64,000 nucleotides of DNA from Mesostigma viride (GCA_009746045.1 RPFO01001304.1:1-64000); one strand, 5' to 3'; shown: positions 21,655 to 33,975, counted from the first letter of the stretch. Translations and numbers: made by a program. The notes: a model not told the origin generated them from the letters alone.

Positions 21655-22530
21655 CCCAGAATTAATTAACTAATTCATTAATTAATTAACCCATTACTTA
21701 GTCTCATGTCCCCGTTGGGGGACCACGGAGGCTCAGTGCACTGAATTCCCCAGTTTAAGATATAGTGGACGTCTCGGTCGTCTCCCTAAGACGTCAATAT
21801 GTACATGTACATGTAACCACAGCAGTATAGTCTAAAATATGGGCCTCAAGTGAGGCCTCGAGCTAATCTTGCACGCAAACTATGCCTACCATGCTTTTTA
21901 TATTTCCGAGGACCCACAGTTGGGGGGTCGACCTGGTCGTGGTCTTTGACAATGTCAGCCCAACCATGCTTGTCCATTCCCAGAAAGGTTCGTAAACCTG
22001 CCATGCAAGAACTATACACAGCAGTTGCTGGCCGACCTCGTGCCAGGTCCCAGCCAACCAAGTTTGAACACCGCATTTCCTCCCTCTCGCTTGATTAGAC
22101 TGCTATGCAGAACAAGATTAATAGGTGGCAGACCATTGTCCAGGCCCACTTGACAGCCTCTGTGGGCAAGCCCCCCCCCGGCCCCAGGAGGAAGGGGCGC
22201 TTTGCTGAGTAGAGTAGTTACATGATTACTGTAATCTTTACAGACTACAGACAGATTACTGTAGGGTTTTCTAGACTAGATAACCTAGAGTTAGCTTAGT
22301 TCGGTTTCGCGGCTGGCGTTCACCCCCATCCATCACGCAAGGGAATACGTGCTGCATGATCTCCCCACGGAGTCATGTTATAATTTAATTTAATTTTATT
22401 ATTAGCTTACTTGCCCACGCTTCTTGTAATGATAGCTACATCCATCCACCCCATCCCAAATTCATTTCCCTGAAGACTTATGCTCACGTGACGCAGTTAC
22501 GTGTAAATTAATTAATTAGTTAATCGGGGC
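21655..22530. repeat. Repeat-derived segment with TTAA tracts and a LINE 3' tail
   Basis: Starts with TTAA-rich sequence and a gtccccgttgggggaccacggag motif that recurs near 23277 and, inverted and divergent, near 22355-22375. Positions 22440-22520 match the LINE 3' tail of 8.9 kb (gaagacttatgctcacgtgacgcag) and run into a new TTAA tract. No coding sequence recognised. Confidence 0.5.
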
Positions 22531-23505
22531 AGATGACCCGCGAAGAGCGCCGTCACGTGGTTATGGAATAGCAACAACACACAACTCTGTGGGGAAGAAG
22601 AGCTGTGTGAAATTTAAAAATGGTAAACATAGCGTTATAATTGGGCCGTGGGGTCCGCGGCCCAGTTATACTATAATCCCCCTGTTTTCCACTGTTGGCT
22701 CGACGTAAATCGTTTCTCAAATTAAATCAGAAAAGTGTTTTTTTTAAAATTAAAAATACTATAATTACAGAATGACATTGACATCATCTCAGGGCACCCA
22801 TTTTCTGGCACAACTTGGCAGTAGGTCTAGTATGTAGTTTGCCGTTATCGCAGTCATGGATAACATAATGAAATGACTCGGTATATCACTGCAGTCACCA
22901 TGGTAAGTCTAATATGTCGCGATCTTGCAGGACTTTTGCCATCACCTTTCGAATTCAGAGTTTCAGGACATCGGACTTCCTCAAGTACTGGATATATAGC
23001 ATCACTCTATGATCCATGTGCAACTACATCCACTGAATCAATTGGCTATACGATATTATTAAAAGCAGCTTGGGGACGTTGATAGTCCACTCTAGTCCTA
23101 CCAATCGGTTTGGTATGTCGACAGACAAGTGCATGGCCAGTCTTCATCATGTGTGATAATCGCGTCCTACTAATAAGGTTTGGCTCGCGACTGATCCGCT
23201 TGCATGATGTTTGAACCAGTACACGGCTGCACTTCTGGTAAGTTGTACGCACTAATTAATTAATTAATTCATTAAACCCGTTGGGGAGTCACGGAGCACC
23301 GGGTGCTTTTAATCCCTGTATGTGCACAACAGGAAGAAAGGGCGCGGAGACCCCCTTTCTCCTTCATTCATGCCAGAGGCATGCCACAGCAGCAATCGGA
23401 CACGATAGACGATCCGGCAAGTTCTGTGGGTGCAATATATAAGACCCGTGTGAGCATATCATAACAATTGGAGCGTGGGCAAGTAATCTGATCATTGTCA
23501 CGTCC
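22531..23505. other. AT-rich unassigned segment
   Basis: No ORF over 70 codons is recognisable. A TTAA tract at 23252-23275 is followed by cccgttggggagtcacggag, related to the 21.7-kb segment. Otherwise I see nothing. Confidence 0.4.
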
Positions 23506-24010
23506 GTGATCATTTACGTCGACCGTGCACTCGAGAAACGGCTGTTCACCGAATCATCTACGTCCGGTTCAGTTCCGTTGGTTTGGTTTCGCGGTTGGTT
23601 TGGTCCCGTTTGGCTTGGATTTGTTCAAGTCTGGGTACTGGCCGGTGTGAAGCGCCGCGCCGGATGCTTGTACCCAACTTTACGACGCTTGTGGCTGAAT
23701 ATTTACTTTTGTAGTATGTTCAGTCTACCGTTGGTAGATATCGGACGGCACAGTCATTATGTCATGATGACTGAGCGTCGCGCGTTAAATCATTATTGTA
23801 TTGCTGCCGTGCAGACTGATTTGATTGATGCGCACACGATCGCTCACAGTCTGAGCGCGCAAAAGCCTGAAATGTATTGTGACAAGCAGGCAGGATTGGC
23901 AGCACCTACGATTTGCTGTATTGCTGGGAAATGCACACATAGTTTGGCGAGCACGTAGCCAGGTTTGACAGCTACTAGTGCTATGGTGCAGGATTAATGC
24001 TTGCGTCAGC
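23506..24010 (+). mobile_element. LINE-derived 3' fragment
   Basis: Codons RALEKRLFTESSTSGSVPLV then WLGFVQVWVLAGVK match, in inverted orientation, the minus-strand segment at 18.72-18.86 kb (VRFSSGG then WLGFVQVWVPAGVK). Only the first about 150 bp are clearly shared; the rest is unassigned. Confidence 0.6.
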
Positions 24011-24230
24011 AGCACTTTTGGAAATAGCTAAAGGGAAAGAGCCTCGGCCATGGAGGTCGTTGTTCGCTCGTTTCTTCGAGCCCTCACAACTGGTTTGTTG
24101 TCTTCATGGGGATGAAATATTTTGAGCAGCCCGGAGCAGCCCCCGTGAGTGGTTGCATGCAGTCCATCGCCACAAGAATGGATTGACGGAAATGACAATC
24201 ATGTATTTTGTTAATGTTAATCATCCCACG

Positions 24231-25967
24231 GTCCTAAATTTAGGACTTTGTCCTAAATCGTCCTAGTGGTCACTATAACCGAGGTACCGGGGGGGGGAGT
24301 CACTATATGGACCGTACCCCATGTGGACCGTACCCGGCATGATGTACCCGACCCGTGGTACCGGCACATGGTACCCGGATTCCGTACCCGGGTACCGGGT
24401 ATAATGGCGGGAAAGTAGGTACCTCGACCAAAAATATAACCGATTTTGGAGCGAAAAAGTGGGTGCGGGAATGAAGTGAGGTGGATATGGCGACCTGACA
24501 ATCGTGGCCGGCGTTTTCACGTGCGTTTATCATTTCGGGCGCCCAGTAGCAAAAACGAAAGGTTGTTAGTTATGCTTAAAGGCTGTGAATATTTTCTGCG
24601 CAAGTTTTTATGTGTAGCGCTGTATCACAGCGGCACAACACAAATGGGTCGCAGATCGCCTGCTCGCGGAGGGTCGATTTTGGCACAAACATGTTAGTGT
24701 ATTAGCAATGGTGGTGCGAATCAAGCCAGGAAATTTTTGTGGACGATTTTTATTATAGTCTGGAGTTTAGAAACGGAGTATTTGACATGGGAGCGCCTGG
24801 GCCGTGATATTCTTGCCCGATTTCCATTGTCGACCATGTTTTAGGGACGTTCAGGCTGGGCAGCGAGCGCACCTTATAGGTCTTCACTTTCGGCATTTCT
24901 TGGACCTAGAACGCAGCACAAGCGTGGTTTATATCATTGTCGAACCGGTTGGCCAGCTTTGGTGCGCTCAGCTCTCGGAAAGCTGACCTCGCTGCGGATT
25001 TCAGCGACTTTTTTGCAACCATCTGGAATGAGGCGACGTAAGTAGCAGGTAAGTGCCGGGTTGTCCTAGATCATGAGTGTAACTGGCAACGCTGTCGTGG
25101 TGTTTTGAGTCAGCCAGCTATGCCTAAAAAGAGGGGACGCTCTCTGTGCACATAACTGTCACACATAGTTGGTTTACGTCATACAATTTTTTACGTCTCT
25201 ATCTTCGTCGTCCGCTGCAGCTAAAACACACATGCGTAAGAGCAGTTTTACTCATGTGTTAGTTATAAACCATGGTCCTATGGCCTGCAGTCGTTCAGGG
25301 TGTTCTCAGACAGTATATACAGTATGGTTTACGTGTTACATGCACCCTGAATTCGCTCACAAAGCGTTGCATGTTAGCACAACGTTGTTTTGTAACTTGA
25401 TTTGGCTGCATTCATGTGTTAGTTGCAATGCAAATGCAATGTTTTTTCATCGCTGGGTGGTGGCCAGCATGTCCGTGATGTCAAAGAAGGTTTGGCATAT
25501 GCTTAGAGAAAGTTTACCGCAAGGGGTGGGCCATGTTCAAGCCGGGCAACCTCAGCAACCATGCAACCCTATATTGCATTACCTGCACCATCTGTGACAC
25601 CGTTAATCACGCGTATATATAGAGGCAGCCACAGCAGGGTATGGCCTTGTTATACGCTGCCCCGCCATCCCAAGGCCTCGTAGGGTCCCCTAGCGCTTGT
25701 AAGATGCTCAAGGGACCGTGTGGATAGCATGGTCATGCGTTGACAATAATTGGTCCTAATGGTCCTAAAACCCACATTTTGGCCAAATTCGCGCTTTGAG
25801 GTCTGGCAGGTGGCAGGGCCCATTCATGCACTAAATGTAATTATTTGACCCCAGGTTTTTGATAGAAACTAAAAAAGTGTGTTATCTGTCATGGGCACGA
25901 ATGCCAGGGTCAAATTTTAATGTTTGCATGTATATTTTTTAATTCCACTTGGTCCTAAATTTAGGAC
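24231..25967. other. Segment bounded by two copies of a 16-bp perfect palindrome
   Basis: GTCCTAAATTTAGGAC occurs at 24231-24246 and 25952-25967. Partial copies lie nearby (gtcctaaatcgtcctag at 24250; ggtcctaatggtcctaaaac at 25752). Positions 24280-24400 are dense in GGTACC and GTACCCG palindromes. The interior (24.5-25.6 kb) has only short ORFs. It may be a non-autonomous element, but I could not define a transposase or a target duplication. Confidence 0.35.
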
Positions 25968-26599
25968 TTTTACTGGGAAGATGGACATTAAGAATGTGTG
26001 TAACATTGGGAACGAGCAACATGTATGCATGCAGGGAAGGGGACAGCCCCTTGCCCTATAGGCCTGTCATTGGTGAATGGTGGCTCAGGCGAGCCAGTAG
26101 CTCGAACAGCGGGATGGAATTCCTGAGTATGTAGCTGCTCTTATAATTGCAACATTACTGTACAACTCGACAGTCTTTGTAATTCGTCATTGATCTTTTA
26201 TATTGGAATCGGGAAAGGTCTTTTGCTTGCTTTGATGAGAAAGCATTATCTGAATATGTATATGAAATCGGCTAGCGGGATTGTCTGTCATGAAGGTGGC
26301 GGTGCCGTACGTGATTAAGGACCGCACCTAAAATTTTCACCTTAACTGTGGATATGTCTTCCAAGTGATAGTCCAGGACATAATGGCGCGCAAACGCGAC
26401 ACCATAGCCAGGACGTAGCATGGCTGTACAAGGGCTAAGCTAGGGCTATATGGCTGGTTGTGTACCGTGCGTTAGCGGTGCACGTGACTAGGTATGGCGG
26501 CACGGCTAGGCAAACATTCTAGGCATGGCTGCCATGGCGGCAGTGACTACCAGGCAATTGATGATTCAAGCTAGGGCTAGTCTAGCCCGCTGGGGGCGT

Positions 26600-27240
26600 C
26601 CACATCTTGTGGTTGATCATCAGGTTCCCGCCCCTCCAGTACACCTTGGTTTTCTGGGGGTCCTGCTTGTGGCGGAGGTATTCAGGCCACTGAGGCCGCG
26701 TCGCTGCTGCTGCTGAGCGGGGGTCAGGACGTCGTCCAGCGTCCAGGTGAGGTCGTGCAACCTCTTGCGACGAGAGAGGAACCGCTGCTTGTCCTCAGCG
26801 CAGGGGAAGGTGAGCAGGACTGGTGGGGGAGCCGCCTTGTCCCGTGGCCCGTGACTGGGGAAGGCGGTGGCACCTGCGCAGTTCTACCTCACCTACTACC
26901 AAGCCCATGATGAGGGTAAGAAGGAGCTGGTCCTTGAGCTCATCGGCCGGCAACTAGGGTGGTTGACGTCTCACCTGGCTTCTGCATGGGGAAGCGACGC
27001 AGCACCACTCGGCATTCGCGGCGAGCGCGGTCGGTGGCCTCCTGTTGTTCGGCCTGGCAGTGGTCCTCCAGCTCCTGGAGTTTCGTGGCGATGGCGTCAG
27101 TGGTTGAGGTGGTCGCTTCGACCGCAGCAGGTCCGCATACCTAGGAGAGCGGCGGGAGGCCGGTCGCCAGCATCCTGCCGGGGTGGCTGGGAAGCGATGG
27201 TGGCCGTCTGCTCTGCTATCCTTGGGACCTGTGTGGCCAG
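26600..27240 (-). pseudogene. Degenerate ORF1-like fragment
   Basis: The minus strand reads TTDAIATKLQELEDHCQAEQ (coiled-coil like) and, further on, LTPAQQQQRRG, then in another frame WPEYLRHKQDPQKTKVYWRG. This is equivalent to LAQQQRRRELWPTYLQLRQ...KPVYWRG of the 12.6-kb copy, but more diverged, so it is an older or different subfamily. Several frameshifts. It abuts the foldback cluster at 27.26 kb. Confidence 0.6.
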
Positions 27241-27258
27241 GGCCTCGGAGTTAGATTA

Positions 27259-27975
27259 AATAGTGCCGGAACCTTTTTGCCACCTGCGGCAACGGGTCTG
27301 GAACACTATTTTGCCCGGAGTAACCACTTCCGAGCACCCAAGTTAGTTCGGCCAAATGAACTTGGGTGCTCGGAAGTGGTTACTACGGGGAAAACAGTGT
27401 TCCGGACCTGTTGCCACAGGTGGCAAAAAGGTTCCGGCACTATAACTAAAACCTGGCCTCGTGGAGGGGAGTGAAGGGCCGACAGTGAGCCACCCGCTTG
27501 GGGCCTGCTGAGCACGCACTTGGGCGCCGGCGTGTCTCAAGGCGGATTCGAACCCCTGAGCTCCAGGATGCACAGGCCTTAGTTAGGTTAAGTAGTGCCG
27601 GAACCTTTTTGCCACCTGCGGCAACAGGTCCGGAAGACTATTTTGCCCGGGGTAACCACTTCCAAGCACCCAAGTTAAATAGGCCGAATTAACTTGGGTG
27701 CTCGGAAGTGGTTACTCGACCGGGCAAAATAGTGTTCCGGACCTGTTGCCGCAGGTGGCAAAAAGGTTCCGGCACTATTTAACCTAACTAAGGCCTGTGC
27801 ATCCTGGAGCTCAGGGGTTCGAATCCGCCTTGAGACGCGCCGGCGCCCAAGTGCGTGCTCAGCAGGCCCCAAGCGGGTGGCTCACTGTCGGCCCTTCACT
27901 CCCCTCCACGAGGCCAGGTTTTAGTTATAGTGCCGGAACATTTTTGTGGCAAAAAGGTTCCGGCACTATTCCTAA
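27259..27975. mobile_element. Nested palindromes (foldback cluster) with tRNA B-box-like sequence
   Basis: Two near-perfect palindromes of about 190 bp (27259-27444 and 27591-27780) have arms tagtgccggaacctttttgcc and meet at cttgggtgctcggaagtgg loops. Around the second, 27441-27590 and 27781-27929 form a further inverted repeat of about 150 bp. A third short copy lies at 27930-27973. Each long arm holds GGTTCGAATCC (27816-27826 on plus; 27544-27554 on minus), a perfect match to the tRNA B-box consensus. The family is shared with 16872-17022. Confidence 0.85.
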
Positions 27976-29693
27976 CTCTCGGTGTGGGCGGTGATGGCTT
28001 CAAGCTTCTTCATGAGCACGCCGCACTTTCCCTCCACCTGGTTGAGACGGGAGAGGAGGGCGGCATGTGCATCAGAGGCCTGCACCGTGGTCTGCAGCGC
28101 CTAAGCTTAATTGTGGGCGACCTTGGTCTCCGAGTTGGAGACCTTGGCCTCCACCGTGTTGAGCGCCGTGGTCATCAATGTCATCTTCTCGGCCATGGCG
28201 GCCAGGACCGCCAGGTCACGTGCTCCTCCAGCACAGTCTGCTCGGATGTCTGCAGTAGTGCTTGGTCGCTCGGCGTTGTACACACCCGACCTAGAAGACA
28301 CCACATTGCTTAGGTCACGCATTGTAGACCCGTGCTCAGGAAGCACGTGATCCTGGCGCGACAGAGCCAGAGCAGCATCAACGGATTGCGTGAGCACATC
28401 ACGGAATGAGACAGAGGATGCAGTCACGTTGCTTTTAGGAACGACGTCAGGCTCTACGACGGCCCGGTTCAGCGTGACGCATTGAGCAAAAGAAGGGGTA
28501 TCGAGCGTGCTCTCACCTGACTTTCGTGCTGCCCGTCGCTCTGCCCACTCCTCGCGTGTGCCGTGGACGACGATGTGCTTGGCCTTGCACGCCTCCACGC
28601 TGTGACCACGCAGAACGTCGTGGCACTTGCGGCAAAGGTTGTCCTCGAGCTCCAGGTCCGGGCGAACTCGGCAGTCATCCCGGACATGGCGACGTCCGAT
28701 CGAAGCAGCGCTCACAGCGTTGCTTGCGGTCAGTAGACGCCCCCTGCTGCCGCTTGGCCGGGGGATTATCACCCTGCTTGGCGTCGCCACCATGCCCGCG
28801 CTTGCGCCCTCGCTGGCCCCCGTTGTTGCCGTGGCCGACGACCTTTTTCAGGATGGCCGTAAGCTCCGACCGCGTAATTGGAGCCTCTGCGCCTGAAGAA
28901 GAAGACGCGCCGGTATCCACCTTGCGCAGGGATGGCAGAGCGGCCGAGGCAGTCGGCTTGGACTGCGCACTCTTGAAGCATGAGATCAAATACAGCATGC
29001 CCTCGTCGAAACTGACAGCACTCTTCTTTTTGAGTTCCGTCGCTATGGTCAGATGCACATCCGACGACAGGTCGCATTTCTTGAGAAATCGTTTGCACAG
29101 GAAAATGGCGGGCTTGAGAGTATCTAGCAGCTTGTGCTTGTGCACGAAGACCTGGAAATCACGTGCAGCCCCGGGCAAATTTGCCTTATTAACTGCATAG
29201 CCCTCGAAGTCGTTGAAGGCTTGCTCGTCGGCCTCTTCCTTAGACCGCGACAAGTGGGCATCTAGACCGTTGTAAAAAACTTCCCAGGTTTGTTTGTTGT
29301 CGCCCGCAATGCGAACTAGATTGGCAATGTTTGGGTGCTTGGTTGTACTGCAGAATACTGCACGGAACTTGCCAATCAGCTCCGAATCTTTGTCCGCGCG
29401 TCCATCGCGCAGACGCTTGAGAGCAGCCAGAAAATCTGCTGCGTCGTCCGCCGTATAGTCGGCAGGTAGATCAGCGGGCACCTCCGTTTGCTTCAGAGGC
29501 CCGCGATTCAGAGCATATCGTCAGCAGCAAGCATCAAATGCTTAAACTGCTTGGCCAGTTCAGGTTGTGCCACGAGGGTTTGCATCAACCTCGTGGCCTC
29601 GTCCGCACTAAAGCGTGGCAGGACGGTCCCTGCGGCCTCGCCACTTGGCGTATCTGTGTGTTCGCCCGTGCGGCTCCCAGTACCGGAAGCCAT
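27975..29693 (-). pseudogene. Gag-like retroelement protein, frame-broken
   Basis: Three consecutive minus-strand frames appear to be one protein. N-part 29693-29508: MASGTGSRTGEHTDTPSG then FSADEATRLMQTLVAQPELA. Middle 29481-28690: FLAALKRLRDGRADKDSELI, then mostly helical to KKVVGHG and a basic Gly/Arg/Lys stretch (RGRKRGHGGDAKQGD). C-part about 28710-28107: Cys/His cluster CERC...CRKCHDVLRGHSVEAC, then helices, with a possible coiled-coil end to about 27975. The length, helical body, basic linker and Cys/His cluster suggest a gag or nucleocapsid role. No protease or RT is adjacent. I do not recognise the family. Confidence 0.5.
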
Positions 29694-29699
29694 CGGGAT

Positions 29700-30060
29700 T
29701 TTTATGAATACAAGTTAAAGCCCCCGACCGGCTAAGCTATGGCGGTCGGTCACGTTGAGCTTGGGATAAGGTGAACACAGAGAAATGCTGTCGGAGCTGG
29801 CCAACCACTGGTTTATGTCTTAGCCAGCAAAGCCTATCCGGTTAGCCGTAACCGTGGGACAAGCTAGCTGTCCGTACCGACCCGGATAAGGCCCCGGACC
29901 GGGTCCTAGGTGGCGCCGGCCCTAGGCGCCGCCCTTAGACCGGTCGACCGCATCGGACCGCCGGATTATAGCCGGCGGCTTAGCGGACGCTAGCGGAAGG
30001 CGTGCGGACGGACATGGGGAACTTAGAGCCAGATCCTACTAGGGCTCTAAAGTTACTCAA
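29700..30060. other. GC-rich non-coding stretch with short palindromes
   Basis: Dense short inverted repeats (ccgaccgg, ggcgccggccctaggcgcc, ccggattatagccgg). It could be the 5' UTR of the minus-strand gag-like ORF. No gene seen. Confidence 0.4.
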
Positions 30061-30712
30061 CTATCCTTGCAGAGGGAGGGAGCCGATGTGGCTGCCGGCT
30101 GCGCAGGCCGGGCTGAGTTGCGGAGCTTAGCGACGATGCCTATAATAACAGTTTGCTGGAAGAAGCTGCACAGGATAGCGAGGCGGAGGTTGAGCTCTCG
30201 CCTGGCGAGGAAGCCCTCCAGCTCGTCGGCGGGGACATTGGGCCCAACGGGCCCAAGGAGCTTGCGTTCAGTCCTGTGCTAAGAACTGGACTATTTCGGC
30301 GCATTCTTCCTAGTTGGTCTGACAGTTGCAGCCCTGCAATTGCTGAATTAGAAAAGCGTTCGTAGTCTGGTAGGTACTTATCCGCCAGTTGTGTTCGTGG
30401 CAGGGTTTCTTGGGCTCTGGCGAGGCGCTTGGCGATGGGTTTGCTGGCGATGGTTTGCAGGCCCAGACGTCTGGGCAAGGACGATGGCGAGTGGGTTGGG
30501 CTGGGAGCCGGAAAGCTCCTTTTCCAAACCCCGCCGGTTTTGCTTTAAGAGTCGTCAGAGCTGCTTGTCACGTGCGTAACTTTTTCGATACTGCGTTTCA
30601 GCCGTAACCGATTATACTGGCGAGCGCGTCTTAAAAAGGCGCATCGAATGCAAGTGATCTGACTGAATTAGGGGCTCAGACGCAAAAGATCTGAGCACCG
30701 CCGTCAGCCATA
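30060..30712 (-). pseudogene. 5' part of an ORF1-bearing retroelement (UTR plus N-terminus)
   Basis: Positions 30610-30712 match the putative 5' UTR at 14009-14135. Downstream (minus strand) the codons read NPSPSASPEPKKPCHEHNW, similar to LNASPSASPDPKRTRSAD in the 12.6-kb copy, then diverge. This places a second retroelement 5' end here in the same orientation as the gag-like ORF, but whether the two are one element is unclear. Confidence 0.5.
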
Positions 30713-30784
30713 CCGTTGTAAGCCATCTTAGCGCTTGGGCTCTCGGCATTGAGACACAATTGTGCGCATTGAGACACAATGTGT

Positions 30785-30835
30785 GGGATTAATTAATTAA
30801 TTAATTAATAGACACGTGACTGCGTGAATGTGGGG
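30785..30835 (-). repeat. TTAA tract with short LINE tail
   Basis: (TTAA)n followed by agacacgtgactgcgtgaatgtgg. This is the reverse complement of the LINE 3' tail (cacgtgacgcagtcacgtgt), cut off after about 25 bp. Confidence 0.6.
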
Positions 30836-32199
30836 TATCCATGCAATATACTCTACATGTATCCCCTATGTTTCCCTTTCTCTTATTCGTCAATACAATG
30901 TTCATACAAAATGTCAAACGCATCCTAATTTTCCGATTCAGGGGTACCCAAACATGGCACAAAAATTGGTCTTGTGGCGCTTGGTACCCTCCCTAGTTTT
31001 AATGCTTGGTTTCTTGCTAAATGCTGACTGGAGAGGTACAAAGTCTCCCCTGTCATTGACCGCGTCATCTGTATCTTGCATGAGCCTCGTCCACGTCCAG
31101 CTCGCCAGCTTGCATGGACTTCTGCCTGCACACAAGATGCATCGGCAACGCTGAAACAAGGAAATCAAGACCATAGACGATCATACTTCTAATTTGACCG
31201 TCGGCTGAAAAAAGTTTCTGGATGAAAACGACAATAAAACCGTGGCAGATTCCGAAAACATGGCAGATTATAAATGAATGTCGCGTCTGAGATTATAAAC
31301 CAATGCCACGACCACCGTTGGCGGGCGTTGGCGTTCTTTGCACAGGCTTCCCTGGCATAGTTCACCACCATCCTTAGGAGTTTGACGGTTGACAATGTCC
31401 TCAGCTTTCTTTCATTTCATCGCTCACTTTTTTATCACATCGGACAGAGTCACCCGCTAAACAGACTTTGTGTGGTTGTCTCCTTGATATATTCAACCAG
31501 GATTGTGGGAAACTTTGCGAATTGAAGTGCTGAAATCCCTGAAGGCCTGCTGTGTGGCCCTAGTGTCGCCATCGCCCCGCACCTGCCTACCACCGCCAGT
31601 GGCTTTCCTTGTGGTGCCTGTGCTCTCACGCCCTCTTGCCTTAGTCCATCATCCAGCTGTCATGAAAGATGCGACGCGCATTCGCTGTCGCCTTTGGATC
31701 GACAAAAGAACACGCACATAGAACTAAAGCTAGTCTTACGAAGCAAACTTGAAATAGTTTTTCGTACAGCGTTACGTCCTGGGACCGTACCTCGAGATAC
31801 GGTTGCTGAAATCTCAGAGTTATCAGTCCAGCAACGGCGCAAAGAGCCAAGACTCGTGAATTTTATGACTTTTCCCGTTTTCCGCGACTTCAGCACTTTC
31901 CGTCACCCTTGACATCTTATCGTACAATACTAAACATTGACGCCAATAGAAATTCGCCTCCAATAATATATCTTGATAGAGGCCCTACCTCATGATTAAT
32001 CTCTGAGAAATCGTGGAATTTTCGGCACGGAGCCAATTTTTCAACGACTATAAGGTAGATAGGTCAGTATACCGTGTCCGGGCAAAACTTGTACCAGTTA
32101 AGTGTATATCGATCACTAGAACGTGTTCTACATTCCATCACCATCCATCCCACCCTACTCATGGAGTATTTATACCCACGCGGCGCAATAACGTGTATG
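30836..32199. other. Unassigned intergenic segment
   Basis: ORFs up to about 108 codons on both strands overlap each other. None has a recognisable motif or splice context. Confidence 0.4.
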
Positions 32200-32345
32200 A
32201 ATTAATTAATTAATTAATTAATAGACACGTGACTGCATAAGTCCTCAGTGGGAGGGGAATATGGGATGGAATGGATGATGTAAGCTACTTAGGTCCTAGT
32301 TACAGGGTTGTGGGCACCACGGCCCGAATCGCTATGAAGGCCATA
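32200..32345 (-). mobile_element. 5'-truncated LINE copy: 3' tail only
   Basis: (TTAA)n then agacacgtgactgcataagtc, cctcagtgggaggggaa, tgggatggaatgga and tcctagttacagggttgtgg, ending ggcccgaatcg. This is the exact inverse of the 3' UTR order at 8.83-8.97 kb. The copy is about 145 bp long, a severe 5' truncation of the kind target-primed reverse transcription produces. Confidence 0.8.
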
Positions 32346-33975
32346 CGCGGTCACACGTGTATGAAATGGTGAATAAAATGACTTATTATTATTGAGTGAA
32401 AAATTTTCGATCAATTGAATGGAAGGGATGAGGGTGCATGTGGCTGGGTGGAGGGCAAAAAGCCAAGGAATCGGAAAACATGTCCATCTAGTGGTACAAT
32501 GGCGACCCCCCCAGCCCGTGTCGCCGAGGTGTCCATAGTAACATACGGGGTCCCTACAGCCTTTGAGACCTGTCGTAACAAAACCTGCTGCCAGTACTCT
32601 TTGCATCATCTAGGTAAAAGCAGGTGTTTTCCCCGCAACACTGTCACCGCCATCTGGGCAGTGCAATGCCTTCCCATGAGGCATGTTGGTAGTAATAAAC
32701 GAAGAACCGGAAAATTTCTTCCATTACACAAGTGGAAAATTTGAAGAACTTCTTGGATAAACAGATCCAGCCTCCCACCAGAGAAGTTCTGATGACCAGT
32801 GTATAAGATCATTGGGCTGCCGCGGGGTCTGCAGGTGGGTCCGTTGCGACCTCATCAGGATCCGGTTGTGTCACAACCTGCAGGCAAGTGAGCACAAAGT
32901 GTGAATCCGGCTAGTTTAGTAGCATGAAGAAAAATCCGCAGGGTCTGCACCCCCCATATGCAGTAGGCGATGCCACATCCCCACCATTGCTCTCTGACTG
33001 TGAGACCACTCGCATCCACTTGCGAGCAAGCATGGGCCACACCATAATGACTAACATCTCGCAAGCGTATTGCCATTAGAATGTTACTCCTTCTGCGCAC
33101 AATCCCTCCATGCAAGGTAAGCGTCGCAGTATGGCATACAGCAAAGATAGAACAAATGGGGTGCACTCATTGGCATCCCCGCCTGGCTTTGGCAAAACAA
33201 GCTGATATTGGCAGACAAAGAACGGCGGGGAAATGCTGCGAGAAGGGTGGTGCTGAGGCGCGCGCTGCTTGCATCGTGCCTGCACGGCATGGGGGATATG
33301 TGACAGATGCCATCGTGTGGAAAACACTTGGCTTCATAAGCACTTGCCAGCCCACAGTGTGCTGCTGAACAATCAGTCGGTGAGGCCTGTTCAAACCTGA
33401 GTTTTGAGGTTGCGGCAGTGCACTCCAAAGTATAAATTACAGGATACTTCAGTAGGATGCTTCCATAGTATGGGTGGAAAGTACAGTACAAGCAAAGATA
33501 GTGAGCTTGAAGACAGCATCAGAATTCGCACCTTCTAATATCCCTTGCAAACGACTAATTACCGTGTTATGACACTGCCACCATCGCCATGGTACACTGC
33601 CACCTGCCTTCTTCTTACCACAAGCAGCCTGAGGGTATGCTTATGTGTGAAATCCCAGGTAAATTCTCCGCATGGCGCATTCCATGCCATGAAGGCCTTG
33701 GCCAATCCCATCTTGAGATGAGGCATGATGGGAAAGGAGCCCATACACCGATTGGTCAGACTGGGTAGCTGCAGCTGTTGCAACCCGCTACGATGTTCTA
33801 GTGAAATTCGTTGTGACGGCTGCCACAAGACAGAGAAACGAGTGATCACCCTCCGTGGGCTTCCCACAGCGTCACGCCTGGCAGTGCATGTGCAAGACCA
33901 TTGCGCTATGATGTGCGACAGTGCTGTGGCCACCCACCTCCACCGTGCGACCATCCCCCCCCCGCTCCTACCCAC
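32346..33975. other. Segment downstream of the IQM-like gene, possibly with its last exon
   Basis: No exon could be supported. Minus-strand ORFs between 33.5 and 33.9 kb continue past the last supported IQM-like exon, but show no conserved motif. The 3' end of the gene is probably in this interval. Confidence 0.4.

Noticed and set aside
8226-32345. A novel defence or multi-gene system in the accessory-looking region
   Set aside because: All recognisable coding traces are frame-broken retroelement parts; no intact set of co-oriented genes is present.
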